Source of the DNA: Caulobacter sp. Root343
GTDB taxonomy: Bacteria; Pseudomonadota; Alphaproteobacteria; Caulobacterales; Caulobacteraceae
NCBI RefSeq assembly: GCF_001425745.1
Contig: NZ_LMDF01000007.1
Location: 534,973-598,972 of the forward strand
Reading direction: 5' to 3'
DNA: 64,000 nucleotides
The position numbers and the translations under genes were made by a program. How positions within the stretch are numbered: position 1 is the stretch's first letter; every line of letters starts with the position of its first letter. Shown piece by piece: positions 1 through 8,357 of this stretch. The notes under the pieces were generated by a model. It was not told the DNA's origin. It saw only the letters and a program-made list of their open reading frames with translations, and did no database searches.

Positions 1-364
1 CATGCTGCCGGCCCTGGTCCTGACCTCGAGGGCGGCCGATCCACTGAGCGCTGTTCTGCTGATCGCCGTGATCCTGTTCGGCTTCCAGGTGGCCATTAAC
101 AACATCCAGACCCTGCCCAGCGACTATTTCGGCGGCGGCGCGGTCGGCTCGATCGCCGGGATCGGCGGCAGCGCCGCCGTGGCCGGGACCCTGGTCACCA
201 CCTGGCTGGTGCCGGTCATGACCACCCGGGGCTACGGCCCGATCTTCGTGCTCGCCGCGGCCATTGTCCCGGTCGGCGTGGCGTCTCTCTGGCTGCTGGG
301 CGGGCGCGTGACGCCCGTGCCGCCGCCGCTTTCGGACATCAGTGAAAAGGGGCCTTCGGTATGA
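1..364 (+). CDS. MFS transporter, C-terminal fragment (uronate/sugar-acid type suspected)
   Basis: Only the last ~120 residues are inside the window, so the gene is 5'-partial. It has about three hydrophobic helices separated by short Gly-rich turns (GSIAGIGGSAAVAG), then a Pro-rich cytoplasmic tail. This looks like the C-terminal half of an inner-membrane major facilitator porter of the ACS (hexuronate/phthalate) type. Its stop overlaps the next start in an ATGA, so the two are translationally coupled. The neighbours (SDR dehydrogenase, pectin-type acetylesterase, TBDR, FadR-type GntR) suggest import of a uronate or related sugar acid. Substrate assignment is inference; the substrate-contacting N-half lies outside the window. 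Confidence 0.8.
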   Translation, partial: MLPALVLTSRAADPLSAVLLIAVILFGFQVAINNIQTLPSDYFGGGAVGSIAGIGGSAAVAGTLVTTWLVPVMTTRGYGPIFVLAAAIVPVGVASLWLLGGRVTPVPPPLSDISEKGPSV

Positions 365-1113
365 GGTTCAAGGATAAGGTCGCGGTCGTCACCGGCGGAG
401 GTCGCGACATCGGGCGCTGCGTCTCGATGCGCCTGGCCGCCGAGGGCGCCAAGGTCGTCGTCAACTATCGCGGCGACGAGGCGTCGGCGACGGAAACCGT
501 CCGCCAGATCGAAGCCGCCGGCGGCGCAGCCCTGCTGCACCGGGCCGACGTGACCTCGCCGGCCGAGGTCGCGGGCCTGGTCGATGCGGCGGTCGCCGCG
601 TTCGGCGGCAAGATCGACATCCTGGTCAACCTGGCCGGCGGCATGGTCGCCCGCAAGACGCTGGCCGAGACGGACGAGGCGTTCTTCGACACGGTCATGG
701 ACCTGAACCTGAAGTCGGCCTTCCTGGTGACCAAGGCGGCCCTGCCGCACATTCCATCCGGGGGGGCGATCATCAACATCGCCTCGCTGGCCGGCCGCGA
801 CGGCGGCGGTCCGGGGGCCAGCCTCTACGCCGCGTCCAAGGGCGCCTTGATGACGCTGACCCGGGGCTGGGCCAAGGAACTGGGCCCGCAGGGCATCCGG
901 GTCAACGCCCTGTGCCCAGGCCTGATCGGCACCAGCTTCCACGACATCTTCTCCAAGCCCGAAGGCCGCAAGGCCGTGGCCGGAAACACGCCGCTGCGCC
1001 GCGAGGGCCGGCCCGAGGAGGTGGCCGCCGCGGTCGCCTTCCTGGCCTCGGACGACGCCGCGTTCCTGGCCGGCGTGAACCTCGACATCAACGGCGGCCT
1101 GGCCTTCTCGTAG
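361..1113 (+). CDS. SDR family NAD(P)-dependent oxidoreductase (KduD/FabG-like)
   Basis: A 250-residue classical short-chain dehydrogenase. The N-terminal nucleotide-binding motif is TGGGRDIG (Thr11-Gly18), the NAG-like motif reads NLAGG, and the catalytic residues are Ser142, Tyr156 and Lys160 (YAASK). Length is normal for the family. The start is fixed by the ATGA overlap with the upstream porter and by the immediate Rossmann strand. In a porter-dehydrogenase-acetylesterase operon it probably oxidises or reduces a uronate-derived keto-sugar, as KduD does for 2-keto-3-deoxygluconate precursors. The family is too broad to fix the substrate from sequence alone. Confidence 0.9.
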   Translation: MRFKDKVAVVTGGGRDIGRCVSMRLAAEGAKVVVNYRGDEASATETVRQIEAAGGAALLHRADVTSPAEVAGLVDAAVAAFGGKIDILVNLAGGMVARKTLAETDEAFFDTVMDLNLKSAFLVTKAALPHIPSGGAIINIASLAGRDGGGPGASLYAASKGALMTLTRGWAKELGPQGIRVNALCPGLIGTSFHDIFSKPEGRKAVAGNTPLRREGRPEEVAAAVAFLASDDAAFLAGVNLDINGGLAFS

Positions 1114-1122
1114 GAGGACTAC

Positions 1123-2004
1123 ATGAACCACAAACGCGCCACGCTGGCGGTCCTGGCCCTGCTGGCGGCGGCCCCCGCCGTCGCCGCGGCCCAGGCCCCC
1201 GGGCCGGCGCGGGAGCGCGAGCCCCGCACCGACGCCGCGCCGATCAAGGCCTACAAGATCATCCTGGTCGGCGATTCCACCATGGCGCCGGGCAGCGGCT
1301 GGGCGTCGAACTTCTGCGACCTGCACGTCAAGTCGTCGGTGGCCTGCTTGAACCTGGGCCGGGGAGGGCGCTCGACCCGCAGCTACCGCGCCGAAGGCTC
1401 TTGGGACATCGCCCTGAACGAGGCGCGGGTGAAGGGCTATGGCGCCACCTACGTCCTGATCCAGTTCGCCCACAACGACCAATCGACCAAGGGCGAGCGC
1501 TGGACCGACCTGGAGACCGAGTTTCCCGCCAATCTGAAGCGCTATGTCGAGGAGGTCCGCGCGGCGGGCGCCGAGCCGGTGCTGCTGACCCCGCTGACCC
1601 GGCGCGAGTTCAGGGCTGGCAAGCTCTACAACACGCTCGACGTCTGGTCCGACCAGGTGCGCAAGGTGGCGGCCGAGACCCAGACGCCGCTGGTCGACCT
1701 CAATCGCGACAGCGCCGCCCACGTCGAGGCGCTGGGGCCGGTCGCGGCCATGGCGCTGGCGATGGCGCCGCCCAACGACGCCGAGGTCGCCGCCGCCAAG
1801 GCCGGGACCACCCTGCCGCCGCGGCCGGCGGAGGAGGCGCGTCTGCCCGACGTCCCGATCACGGCGACCGGCCCGCGCGGCCAGATCGGCCTGAAGTTCG
1901 ACTACACCCACGTGGGGCCCGACGGGGCGCGGGTGTTCTCCAGGATCGTCGCCGAGGGCCTGGCGACCGCCGTGCCGGCGCTGCGCAGCCAGCTCCTTCC
2001 TTAG
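1123..2004 (+). CDS. Exported SGNH/GDSL hydrolase, rhamnogalacturonan acetylesterase-like
   Basis: A 293-residue protein with a cleavable signal peptide (Ala-rich, ending near AVAAAQA). Block I has GDST with nucleophile Ser52. A middle block has FAHNDQ (Asn/Asp oxyanion region), and the C-terminal block V has DYTH with Asp260 and His263. This arrangement matches CE12-type rhamnogalacturonan acetylesterases, which remove acetyl groups from pectin backbones in the periplasm. An AGGAGG-like site lies just before the ATG, and the gap to the SDR gene is 9 bp, so it is in the same operon. A tail of about 50 residues between blocks is Pro/Ala rich and unremarkable. The polysaccharide target is inferred from family and context. 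Confidence 0.85.
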   Translation: MNHKRATLAVLALLAAAPAVAAAQAPGPAREREPRTDAAPIKAYKIILVGDSTMAPGSGWASNFCDLHVKSSVACLNLGRGGRSTRSYRAEGSWDIALNEARVKGYGATYVLIQFAHNDQSTKGERWTDLETEFPANLKRYVEEVRAAGAEPVLLTPLTRREFRAGKLYNTLDVWSDQVRKVAAETQTPLVDLNRDSAAHVEALGPVAAMALAMAPPNDAEVAAAKAGTTLPPRPAEEARLPDVPITATGPRGQIGLKFDYTHVGPDGARVFSRIVAEGLATAVPALRSQLLP

Positions 2005-2020
2005 CCTGAGCGTCGGCCCA

Positions 2021-2065
2021 GACCAGTTCTCATATTGGTATATATATACGTCTGAGAATTTGGTC
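2021..2065. promoter_or_regulatory. Nested dyad, candidate GntR/FadR operator before the TBDR gene
   Basis: A perfect 12-bp palindrome GTATATATATAC (2038-2049) is centred inside a larger imperfect dyad. The left arm GACCAGTTCTCA (2021-2032) pairs with the right arm TGAGAATTTGGTC (2053-2065). Both share a centre at about 2043.5. It sits in the 154-bp gap between the acetylesterase and the TBDR. FadR-type GntR proteins bind TGGT/ACCA-flanked dyads, and one is encoded right after the receptor, so it is the natural candidate. A role as an RNA stem ending the upstream operon is also possible. Confidence 0.6.
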
Positions 2066-2158
2066 CTAATAAACTGCTAAAGAGGTATGCGATCTATCTT
2101 GACTCCGGTTGGGGCGCGGCGCACCGTTTTGGCATAAGAACAAAAGGGAGGGCGGCAC

Positions 2159-5020
2159 ATGCGCGCCAATCAAGGCCAGGGCCACCGGTCCATGGGCAGG
2201 ATCTCGCACGCCGCGCTGGGCTGGAGCGTCGCCGTCTCGGCCGCGGCGTTCGTCGGTCAGGCCGCCGCCCAGGCCACGCCTCCGGTGCAAACCGATCAGG
2301 TCGACGAAGTCGTGGTCAGCGCCATCCGTCAGACGATGCAGACCTCGATCGCCGTCAAGCGCGACTCCGTCGCCATCGTCGACGCCTTGTCGTCCAAGGA
2401 GATCGGCGACCTGCCCGGCCAGTCGATCGGCGAGGCCATCGAGACCATCACCGGCGCCACCGCCGACCGCGGCAACTATGGCCCGACCGAGGTGTCGCTG
2501 CGCGGCCTGGGCTCGTTCCTCAGCGCCACCACCTTCAACGGCCGCGAGGCCTCGAACGGCAGCGGCGACCGCGCCGTCAATTTCGGCCAGTTCCCGTCCG
2601 AGCTGTTCAACGGCATCAAGATCTACAAGTCGCAGCAGGCCGACCTGATCGAGGGCGGGGTGGCCGGCTCGATCGAGCTGGAGACCAAGAAGCCGCTCGA
2701 CTACGGCAAGCGGCTGGTCTCGGGCGAGATCAAGGGCAACTACAATTCATACCAGGACCGCATCCGGGGCGGCAGCCCGTGGGGCTGGCGCGGCACGGCC
2801 AGCTATGTCGACCAGTTCCACGCCGGCAAGTTGGGCGACATCGGCGTGTCGCTGGGCGTGCAGCGCAACGCCGTCGACGATCCCAACGAGGCCTATGTCG
2901 CCTCCAACACCTGGGTGGCCTGCAACCCCCGCATCGTCTCGACCGCCAACTGCACCGAGATTAGCCGGGCCCAGGCCCTGACCGGGACGCCGTTCTACCT
3001 GGTCCCCAACTCGATGACCTATCGCCAGCTCAGCGCCCACGAGCGGCGCGACGCGGTGTTCGGGTCCCTGCAGTGGAAGCCGAACGACCGGATCGACGTC
3101 AATCTGGATCTGGAATACTCCAAGCGGACCTACGCCGAAGACCGCCACGATTTCGGCGTCGCCGAGACGCGCTACAACCTGCGCAGCGTCCAGTACGGGC
3201 CGGACGGCAAGCTGCTGTACGCCGAGGGCTCGAGCACGCTGCAGTCGGTCTCGACCCTGTTCCAGCGCCAGGAGCGCTATCTCGGCGGCGGGGCCGGCGT
3301 CGCGTTCGAGGCCAGCGCCCGCCTGACGCTGAGCGGCGACGTTTCCTATTCCCGGACCGTGCGGGACGACCTGACCCGGTCCGTGCGCCTGCGCACCGAT
3401 CCGCTGGACATCAACGGCGTCAAGACCGTCTTCAACAACCAGCGCATCCCTTACGTCTATGACGCGCGCAACGGCTTCGCGCCGACGATCACGCTGGATC
3501 CGCGCTTCAACGCCGACGACTACACGCTGTACAGCGACGACACCCGGCTGACCCGCGAGGGCGAGCAGAAGAAGGACGAGATCTTCGCCGCCCGGTTCGA
3601 CGCGCGCTACGATCTGGACGGCTTCGTCAGCCGCATCGCCGCCGGCGGCCGCTTCTCGCGCCGCCAGTACACGCGCTACGACGACACGGTGACGATCGAC
3701 CTGGCCAGCCTGGCGGACGACAAGCGGGTCAACCTGGCCTGCCGCACCCCGTTCCCGCAGTCCGACTACCTGTCCGATGCGCCGGGCAAGCAGATCCGCA
3801 GCTGGGCCACGTTCGACACCCTGTGCCAATTCCAGAACTATCTGAACACCGAAGATCCCGGCGACAGCGGCGATCTGCGCTCGGTCGACAACGCCGACGT
3901 CACCGAGACCGTGTGGTCGGGCTATCTGATGGGGTCCTACAAGGGCGAGATCGGCGCGACGCCGGTGCGCGGCAATTTCGGCGTCCGACTGGTCGACACC
4001 AAGGTCGCGTCCAAGGGGCTGCGCGCCGGCCTGAACGTGATCACCAACCCCGACGGCTCGATCCGCCTGCAGGAGAACGGCCAGTTCGAGGGCGTGACGA
4101 TCAAGGCCAGCAGCTTCCGCGTACTGCCCAGCGTCAACGCCAATTTCGACCTCGATCCCAAGACCGTGCTGCGCGTGGCCGGCTATCGCGCCATGTCGCG
4201 GCCCGCGCCCAGCAGTCTGACGGCCGGCCGCGCGATCCGGCTGGAAGACGGGACCGACTTCACCTCGGTGCAGGACGCTATCGCCGATATCGTAGCCAGC
4301 GGCAGTCCGCGCCTGAAGCCGATCATGTCGTGGAACGGCGACCTGGCGATCGAGCGCTATCCCAACCGCGACACCCTGCTGGCCGCCACCGTCTACTACA
4401 AGCAGTTCACCGGCGGCTTCATCCCGGTCACCACCGACGAGCCGTTCGTGATCGGCGGCCAGACGGTGATCGTGCCGGTGACCCAGACCCAGAACAGCGC
4501 CGAGAAGAGCCACGTCTATGGCGTGGAGCTGACGCTGGCCAACCGGTTCTCGTGGCTGCCCAAGCCATTCGACGGTTTCGGGGGCAAGATCAGCTACAAC
4601 TACGCCGTCTCGAACTTCAAGAACCACGACATCCGGCTGGGCGACGTGATCGACCCCGAGACCCAAGCCGTCACGCCGGGCATGATTCCGGCCGCCAACC
4701 TGAACGGCTATTCCAAGCACGTGCTGTCGGCCCAGCTCTATTATGACGCCGGCCCATTCAACATCCAGGGCATCTACCGTATGCGTTCGAAGTTCTATCA
4801 GGACTTCGTTGGCGGCAACGCTCAGCTGCGGTACATCGCGGGCAGCGACACCTTCGACCTTTCGGCCAGCTACAAGGTCAATCGTCACATCGACGTGCGC
4901 TTCCAGGCGCTCAATCTGTTCAACGAGGTCAAGGTCGACTCGATGCCGGTCTATGGCAGCACGCGGAACTACCAGTATTTCGGGCCGCAGTTCTTCATTG
5001 GCGTGCGCGCCCGACTGTAA
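2159..5020 (+). CDS. TonB-dependent outer-membrane receptor (carbohydrate-type, TIGR01782-like)
   Basis: A 953-residue TBDR. It has an N-terminal signal sequence (cleavage near GQAAAQA), a TonB box VDEVVVSA, a plug domain (LPGQSIGEAIETI) and a ~750-residue beta-barrel ending in aromatic-terminated strands (FFIGVRARL). Start chosen at the ATG preceded by GGGAGGG at 2146-2152. An internal Met 11 codons later would shorten only the pre-signal region. It belongs to the large-receptor class expanded in Caulobacter and Xanthomonas, which import oligosaccharides rather than siderophores. Lying between an acetylesterase and a GntR regulator, it probably takes up pectin or rhamnogalacturonan fragments; substrate is inferred. 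Confidence 0.92.
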   Translation: MRANQGQGHRSMGRISHAALGWSVAVSAAAFVGQAAAQATPPVQTDQVDEVVVSAIRQTMQTSIAVKRDSVAIVDALSSKEIGDLPGQSIGEAIETITGATADRGNYGPTEVSLRGLGSFLSATTFNGREASNGSGDRAVNFGQFPSELFNGIKIYKSQQADLIEGGVAGSIELETKKPLDYGKRLVSGEIKGNYNSYQDRIRGGSPWGWRGTASYVDQFHAGKLGDIGVSLGVQRNAVDDPNEAYVASNTWVACNPRIVSTANCTEISRAQALTGTPFYLVPNSMTYRQLSAHERRDAVFGSLQWKPNDRIDVNLDLEYSKRTYAEDRHDFGVAETRYNLRSVQYGPDGKLLYAEGSSTLQSVSTLFQRQERYLGGGAGVAFEASARLTLSGDVSYSRTVRDDLTRSVRLRTDPLDINGVKTVFNNQRIPYVYDARNGFAPTITLDPRFNADDYTLYSDDTRLTREGEQKKDEIFAARFDARYDLDGFVSRIAAGGRFSRRQYTRYDDTVTIDLASLADDKRVNLACRTPFPQSDYLSDAPGKQIRSWATFDTLCQFQNYLNTEDPGDSGDLRSVDNADVTETVWSGYLMGSYKGEIGATPVRGNFGVRLVDTKVASKGLRAGLNVITNPDGSIRLQENGQFEGVTIKASSFRVLPSVNANFDLDPKTVLRVAGYRAMSRPAPSSLTAGRAIRLEDGTDFTSVQDAIADIVASGSPRLKPIMSWNGDLAIERYPNRDTLLAATVYYKQFTGGFIPVTTDEPFVIGGQTVIVPVTQTQNSAEKSHVYGVELTLANRFSWLPKPFDGFGGKISYNYAVSNFKNHDIRLGDVIDPETQAVTPGMIPAANLNGYSKHVLSAQLYYDAGPFNIQGIYRMRSKFYQDFVGGNAQLRYIAGSDTFDLSASYKVNRHIDVRFQALNLFNEVKVDSMPVYGSTRNYQYFGPQFFIGVRARL

Positions 5021-5116
5021 GAGATGCGGTGCGGCTCGGGCCTAGCCCAATTGCCTATTCCAATTTCCGGGCGGTTCGGGCAAGGCTGGTGACGTAGCTA
5101 GGACATAGAGAGCGCC

Positions 5117-5863
5117 ATGGCCGATCGCCGCCTTTTCGAGGATATCGCCGAGAAGATCGCCGACTTGATCCAGGCGGGAGAGTTTTCGCCTGGCTCACGG
5201 CTGCCCGGCGAGCGGGAATTGTCGGAGCGCCTGGGCGCCAGCCGGGTGACCATCCGCGAGGCCGAGATCGCCTTGCAGGCCCGTGGCCTGTTGAAGATCC
5301 GGGCGGGCTCGGGGGTCTATGTCTGCGGTCCCAAGGCCGCCAGCAGCGACGTCTTGCCTACGGTCAGCGCCTTCGAGCTGACCGAGGCGCGATCGCTGTT
5401 CGAATCCGAGGCCGCCGCCCTGGCCGCGCCGATTATCTCAGAGACGGACCTGGCCAAGCTGGACGAGCTGCTCGCGGTCATGGCCGAGGATAATGGCGAC
5501 GACGAGCGCTCGACGGCCGCCGACCGTGAATTCCACATGACGATCGCCGCGGCCTCGGGCAATCGGGTCATCATCCACACGGTCGAGACGCTGTGGAAGT
5601 TCCGCATGGAGGTTCCGCAGGTGCGGGTGACGCACGAAAGCGTCTGCCATCACGACGGCGCCGCGCGGCAGAACGAGCACGCCGCCATCGTCGAGGCTCT
5701 TCGGCGACGCGATGCCAAGGCCGCGCGGCTGGCCATGCGGCAGCATTTCTCGAGACTGCTCGAAGCGATGCTGGACGCCACGGAAAAGCAGGAGCGGCTC
5801 GAGCTCGAGCAAAAGGCCGCGCAAAGCCGCAGTCGGTTCCTGATGAGCGCCCAACTGGCCTAG
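5117..5863 (+). CDS. FadR-subfamily GntR transcriptional regulator
   Basis: A 248-residue regulator. The N-terminal winged helix-turn-helix spans about residues 5-70 (SRLPGERELSERLGASRVTI, then a wing with GSGVYV). The C-terminal FCD all-helical ligand domain carries the usual metal-site pattern, including His in DREFH, His in the NRVIIH segment and NEHAAIVEAL with a later His near RQHF. FCD regulators of this kind respond to uronates and other organic acids (ExuR/UxuR-like). It probably represses the upstream porter/TBDR locus through the dyad at 2021-2065 and may autoregulate: an AATTG-N7-CAATT repeat (5049-5065) lies before it. Its stop shares CTAG with the convergent efflux gene. Confidence 0.9.
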   Translation: MADRRLFEDIAEKIADLIQAGEFSPGSRLPGERELSERLGASRVTIREAEIALQARGLLKIRAGSGVYVCGPKAASSDVLPTVSAFELTEARSLFESEAAALAAPIISETDLAKLDELLAVMAEDNGDDERSTAADREFHMTIAAASGNRVIIHTVETLWKFRMEVPQVRVTHESVCHHDGAARQNEHAAIVEALRRRDAKAARLAMRQHFSRLLEAMLDATEKQERLELEQKAAQSRSRFLMSAQLA

Positions 5864-7233
5864 GGGCCGGCGGTCCATCCTCCGCCTAGCGCCTGGTACA
5901 GCGCGATCGCATTCTGCAGGCGCGCCTCGCGGATCTGCGACAGCGCCAGGTCGGTGGCCAGAAGGCCCCGCTGCGCGTCCAGCTCTTCCAGATAGGCGAC
6001 ATAGCCAGCCTGATATCGCTTGCGGGCGTGGTCCAGGGCCGACGCGGCGGCCGCGCGCTGGCGATTGGCGGCGGCCTCTTGTTCGGCGAGACGGCCGGTT
6101 CCTTCCAGCGCGCTCTCGACCTCGCCGAAGGCGGTGAGGGCGGCCTTACGATAGGCGAAGGCGGCCTGGTCGCGGCGCGCGGCGGCCGCATCGGATTGGG
6201 CGCGCAGGCGGCCGCCGTCAAAGATCGGCGCCAGGACGCTGGCTCCGACGCTCCATACCGTCACCGGGTCCAGATGCTGGACGAACAGGCCGCCACCGGC
6301 CGCCGACAGCCGGACCTGGGGCAGGAAGGCCGCGCGCGCGGAGTCGAGACTGGCGTCGGCGGCGACGAGGCCGGCTTCGGCCTGGGCGATGTCCGGACGC
6401 CGGGCCAGCAGCGCCGAGGGCAGCGGCGCGGCCGGTCGCGGTATGGTCAGCGTGGCAAGGCTCCCACGCGCCACCGGGCCGGGGGTCTCGCCGACCAGCA
6501 GGGTTAGGGCGTTCTCCTGCCGCCGAACGGCCAGTTCCAAGGCCGGCACGCGCTGGGCGGCGGCCTCCAGCTCGCCCTCGGCCTGGCGCAGTTCGAGGTC
6601 GGAGGTCACCCCTTCGCGGGCCCGGCGGCGGGCGCGGGTGGTCGCCTCTTGGCGTGAGGCCAGGGTGGCTTGGGCCGTGGTCAGCTGGGCGTCGAGCGAG
6701 ACGAGCGTGACATAGGCGCGGGCCACGGCGGCGGCGACCGACAGTCGAGCGGCGTCGCGAGCGTAGCGGTTGGCCTGCAGGCTGGCCCGGGCGGCGGCGG
6801 AAGCCTCACGCAACCGACCCCACAGATCCAGTTCGTAGGCGACCTGTAGCTGAGGCTGGATGGCCAGCGTGTCGCTCGGCGCGCCGAAGGCGTTCAGCTC
6901 GCGGGTCTTCTGCGCACCGACCGAGCCGTTTACCGAGGGCGCCAGCGCCGCGCGGGCCAGGCGGCTCTGCGCCTCGGCCTCGCGCATCCGGGCCTCGGCC
7001 GCGCCGAGATCGGCGTTGCGGGCGAGGGCCGCGGCGACCAAGTCGGAGAGGCGCGGGTCGCCGAAGGCCGTCCACCACGCGGCAATGGCGGCGTCCTGGC
7101 CGACGTCGGCCGGCGCGCGCCAAGCGGCGGGCGCGGTGACGCTGGATTCGGGTGGCGGCGACGTCCTGGGGCCCGGCGTCGCGCAGGCCGCCAGGAGTCC
7201 GACGCCCGAGAGGACCGCGAACGCGCGGCGCAT
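5860..7233 (-). CDS. NodT-family outer-membrane efflux lipoprotein (TolC-like)
   Basis: A 457-residue outer-membrane factor. The lipoprotein signal ends in LLAACA (lipobox Cys near residue 17). It has two TolC-type repeats of long amphipathic helices and beta strands (for example GRLREASAAARASLQANRY and LARRPDIAQAEAGLVAAD), the LxxRPDI signature being typical of RND/MFS-linked outer-membrane factors. Last gene of a three-gene operon; its start overlaps the adaptor stop by one base (TGATG). It forms the outer-membrane exit duct for the MFS/HlyD pair. Its stop codon overlaps that of the convergent GntR gene within the tetranucleotide CTAG (5860-5863). Confidence 0.92.
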   Translation of the reverse strand: MRRAFAVLSGVGLLAACATPGPRTSPPPESSVTAPAAWRAPADVGQDAAIAAWWTAFGDPRLSDLVAAALARNADLGAAEARMREAEAQSRLARAALAPSVNGSVGAQKTRELNAFGAPSDTLAIQPQLQVAYELDLWGRLREASAAARASLQANRYARDAARLSVAAAVARAYVTLVSLDAQLTTAQATLASRQEATTRARRRAREGVTSDLELRQAEGELEAAAQRVPALELAVRRQENALTLLVGETPGPVARGSLATLTIPRPAAPLPSALLARRPDIAQAEAGLVAADASLDSARAAFLPQVRLSAAGGGLFVQHLDPVTVWSVGASVLAPIFDGGRLRAQSDAAAARRDQAAFAYRKAALTAFGEVESALEGTGRLAEQEAAANRQRAAAASALDHARKRYQAGYVAYLEELDAQRGLLATDLALSQIREARLQNAIALYQALGGGWTAGP

Positions 7234-8357
7234 CAGCGGCGGCCCTTCGCGGCGGTGTCCACCTCGACCTCGACCGACAGGCCGGGGCGCAGGCGGGCGA
7301 GGTCCGGCTGGCCAGGATCGAGCACGATGCGCACCGGCAGGCGCTGGGCGATCTTGGTGAAATTGCCGGTCGCGTTCTGAGGCGGCAGGATACTGAACTC
7401 CGAGCCGGTGGCTGGCGAGACCTGCTCGACGCGGCCGGTGAACCGCTGGTCGCCGAGGGCGTCGACCGTGACGGTCGCCTTCTGGCCCGGACGCATGCGG
7501 CCCGACTGGCGCTCCTTGAAGTTGGCGATCACCCACAGCCGCGGCGGCACCAGGGCGACCAGCTGGCTGCCGGCCGTGACGTACTGGCCGCGGCGCACGC
7601 CAACCTGGCCCAGTTGGCCGTCGGTGGGCGCCAAGACGATGGTATTGGCCATGTCGATCTCGGCCAGGCGCTGGGCGGCCTTGGCGGCGGCGACCGCGGC
7701 TTCCAGGCCCTGGCGCGAAACGCTGACCGAGCGAACGTCCTGGCGGGCGATCTCCTGGCCGGCGCGGGCCGAGGTCAGGGTCGCCTCGGCGGCGCGCAGG
7801 GCGGCGCGGGCCTGGTCGCGCTCGCGCAGCGACACCGAGCCGTCGGTCGCCAGCTCGGCGACGCGGGCCATGTCGGCGCGGGCTCGCTCGACCTGGGCCT
7901 GGGCCGAGCCGATGTCGGCCTGGCGGCTGCGAACGGTCGCCTCGCGCGAAGCGCGGGCCTGGACCGAGTTGGCCAGATCCGCCTCCCGCGCGGCCACCGT
8001 GGCGCGGGCCTGGTCGAGGCGCTGGGCGTAGATGCGCTGGTCGATCTCGAACAGCGGCTGGCCGGCGCGCACGGTCTGGAAGTCCTGGACCATGACCTGG
8101 GTGACATAGCCGCTGAGCTGCGGCGCGATCACCGTCACCTGGCCGCGGACATAGGCGTTGTCGGTGCGCTGCACCGAACCGGCGAACGGCGGCAGCTTCC
8201 ACAGGAACAGGATCAGCACCACCAGCGCCAGGGCGCCCAGGACGGTGAACACGATGGCTCGTATGGTCGGCGGCTTCGGCCGCGCGGGGGGAGCAGCGGC
8301 CGCGGCGGCGCGGTCCTCCGGCTGCGGCGGGGCGGGCGGCGAGGGCGCGTCGGTCAT
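7233..8357 (-). CDS. HlyD/EmrA-family periplasmic adaptor of MFS efflux pump
   Basis: A 374-residue membrane fusion protein. It has a cytoplasmic Pro/Ala-rich N-tail, one membrane helix (AIVFTVLGALALVVLILF), then a lipoyl half (RTDNAYVRGQVTVIAPQLSG), a long alpha-hairpin coiled coil rich in Ala/Arg/Gln, the second lipoyl half and a beta-barrel domain ending near DTAAKGRR. RTDNAYVRG is the EmrA signature. The start ATG overlaps the MFS stop (ATGA), and its stop touches the outer-membrane-factor start. It links the inner-membrane porter to NodT across the periplasm for extrusion of hydrophobic drugs. Confidence 0.93.
   Translation of the reverse strand: MTDAPSPPAPPQPEDRAAAAAAPPARPKPPTIRAIVFTVLGALALVVLILFLWKLPPFAGSVQRTDNAYVRGQVTVIAPQLSGYVTQVMVQDFQTVRAGQPLFEIDQRIYAQRLDQARATVAAREADLANSVQARASREATVRSRQADIGSAQAQVERARADMARVAELATDGSVSLRERDQARAALRAAEATLTSARAGQEIARQDVRSVSVSRQGLEAAVAAAKAAQRLAEIDMANTIVLAPTDGQLGQVGVRRGQYVTAGSQLVALVPPRLWVIANFKERQSGRMRPGQKATVTVDALGDQRFTGRVEQVSPATGSEFSILPPQNATGNFTKIAQRLPVRIVLDPGQPDLARLRPGLSVEVEVDTAAKGRR

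Noticed and set aside
232..1911. Long open frame on the minus strand opposite the SDR and esterase genes
   Set aside because: Arg/Gly-rich translation with no fold pattern; it is the antisense shadow of GC-rich codons. The plus-strand genes have clear catalytic motifs.
2033..2053. AT-rich tract as a replication origin
   Set aside because: It is short, without DnaA boxes, and is explained by the dyad operator.
2747..4888. 713-codon minus-strand open frame opposite the first TBDR
   Set aside because: Repetitive Val/Gly/Arg composition typical of a codon shadow; the plus-strand receptor is unmistakable.
5021..5060. GGGC-CTA-GCCC hairpin as terminator after the first TBDR
   Set aside because: The stem is only four pairs with no T-run, too weak to call.
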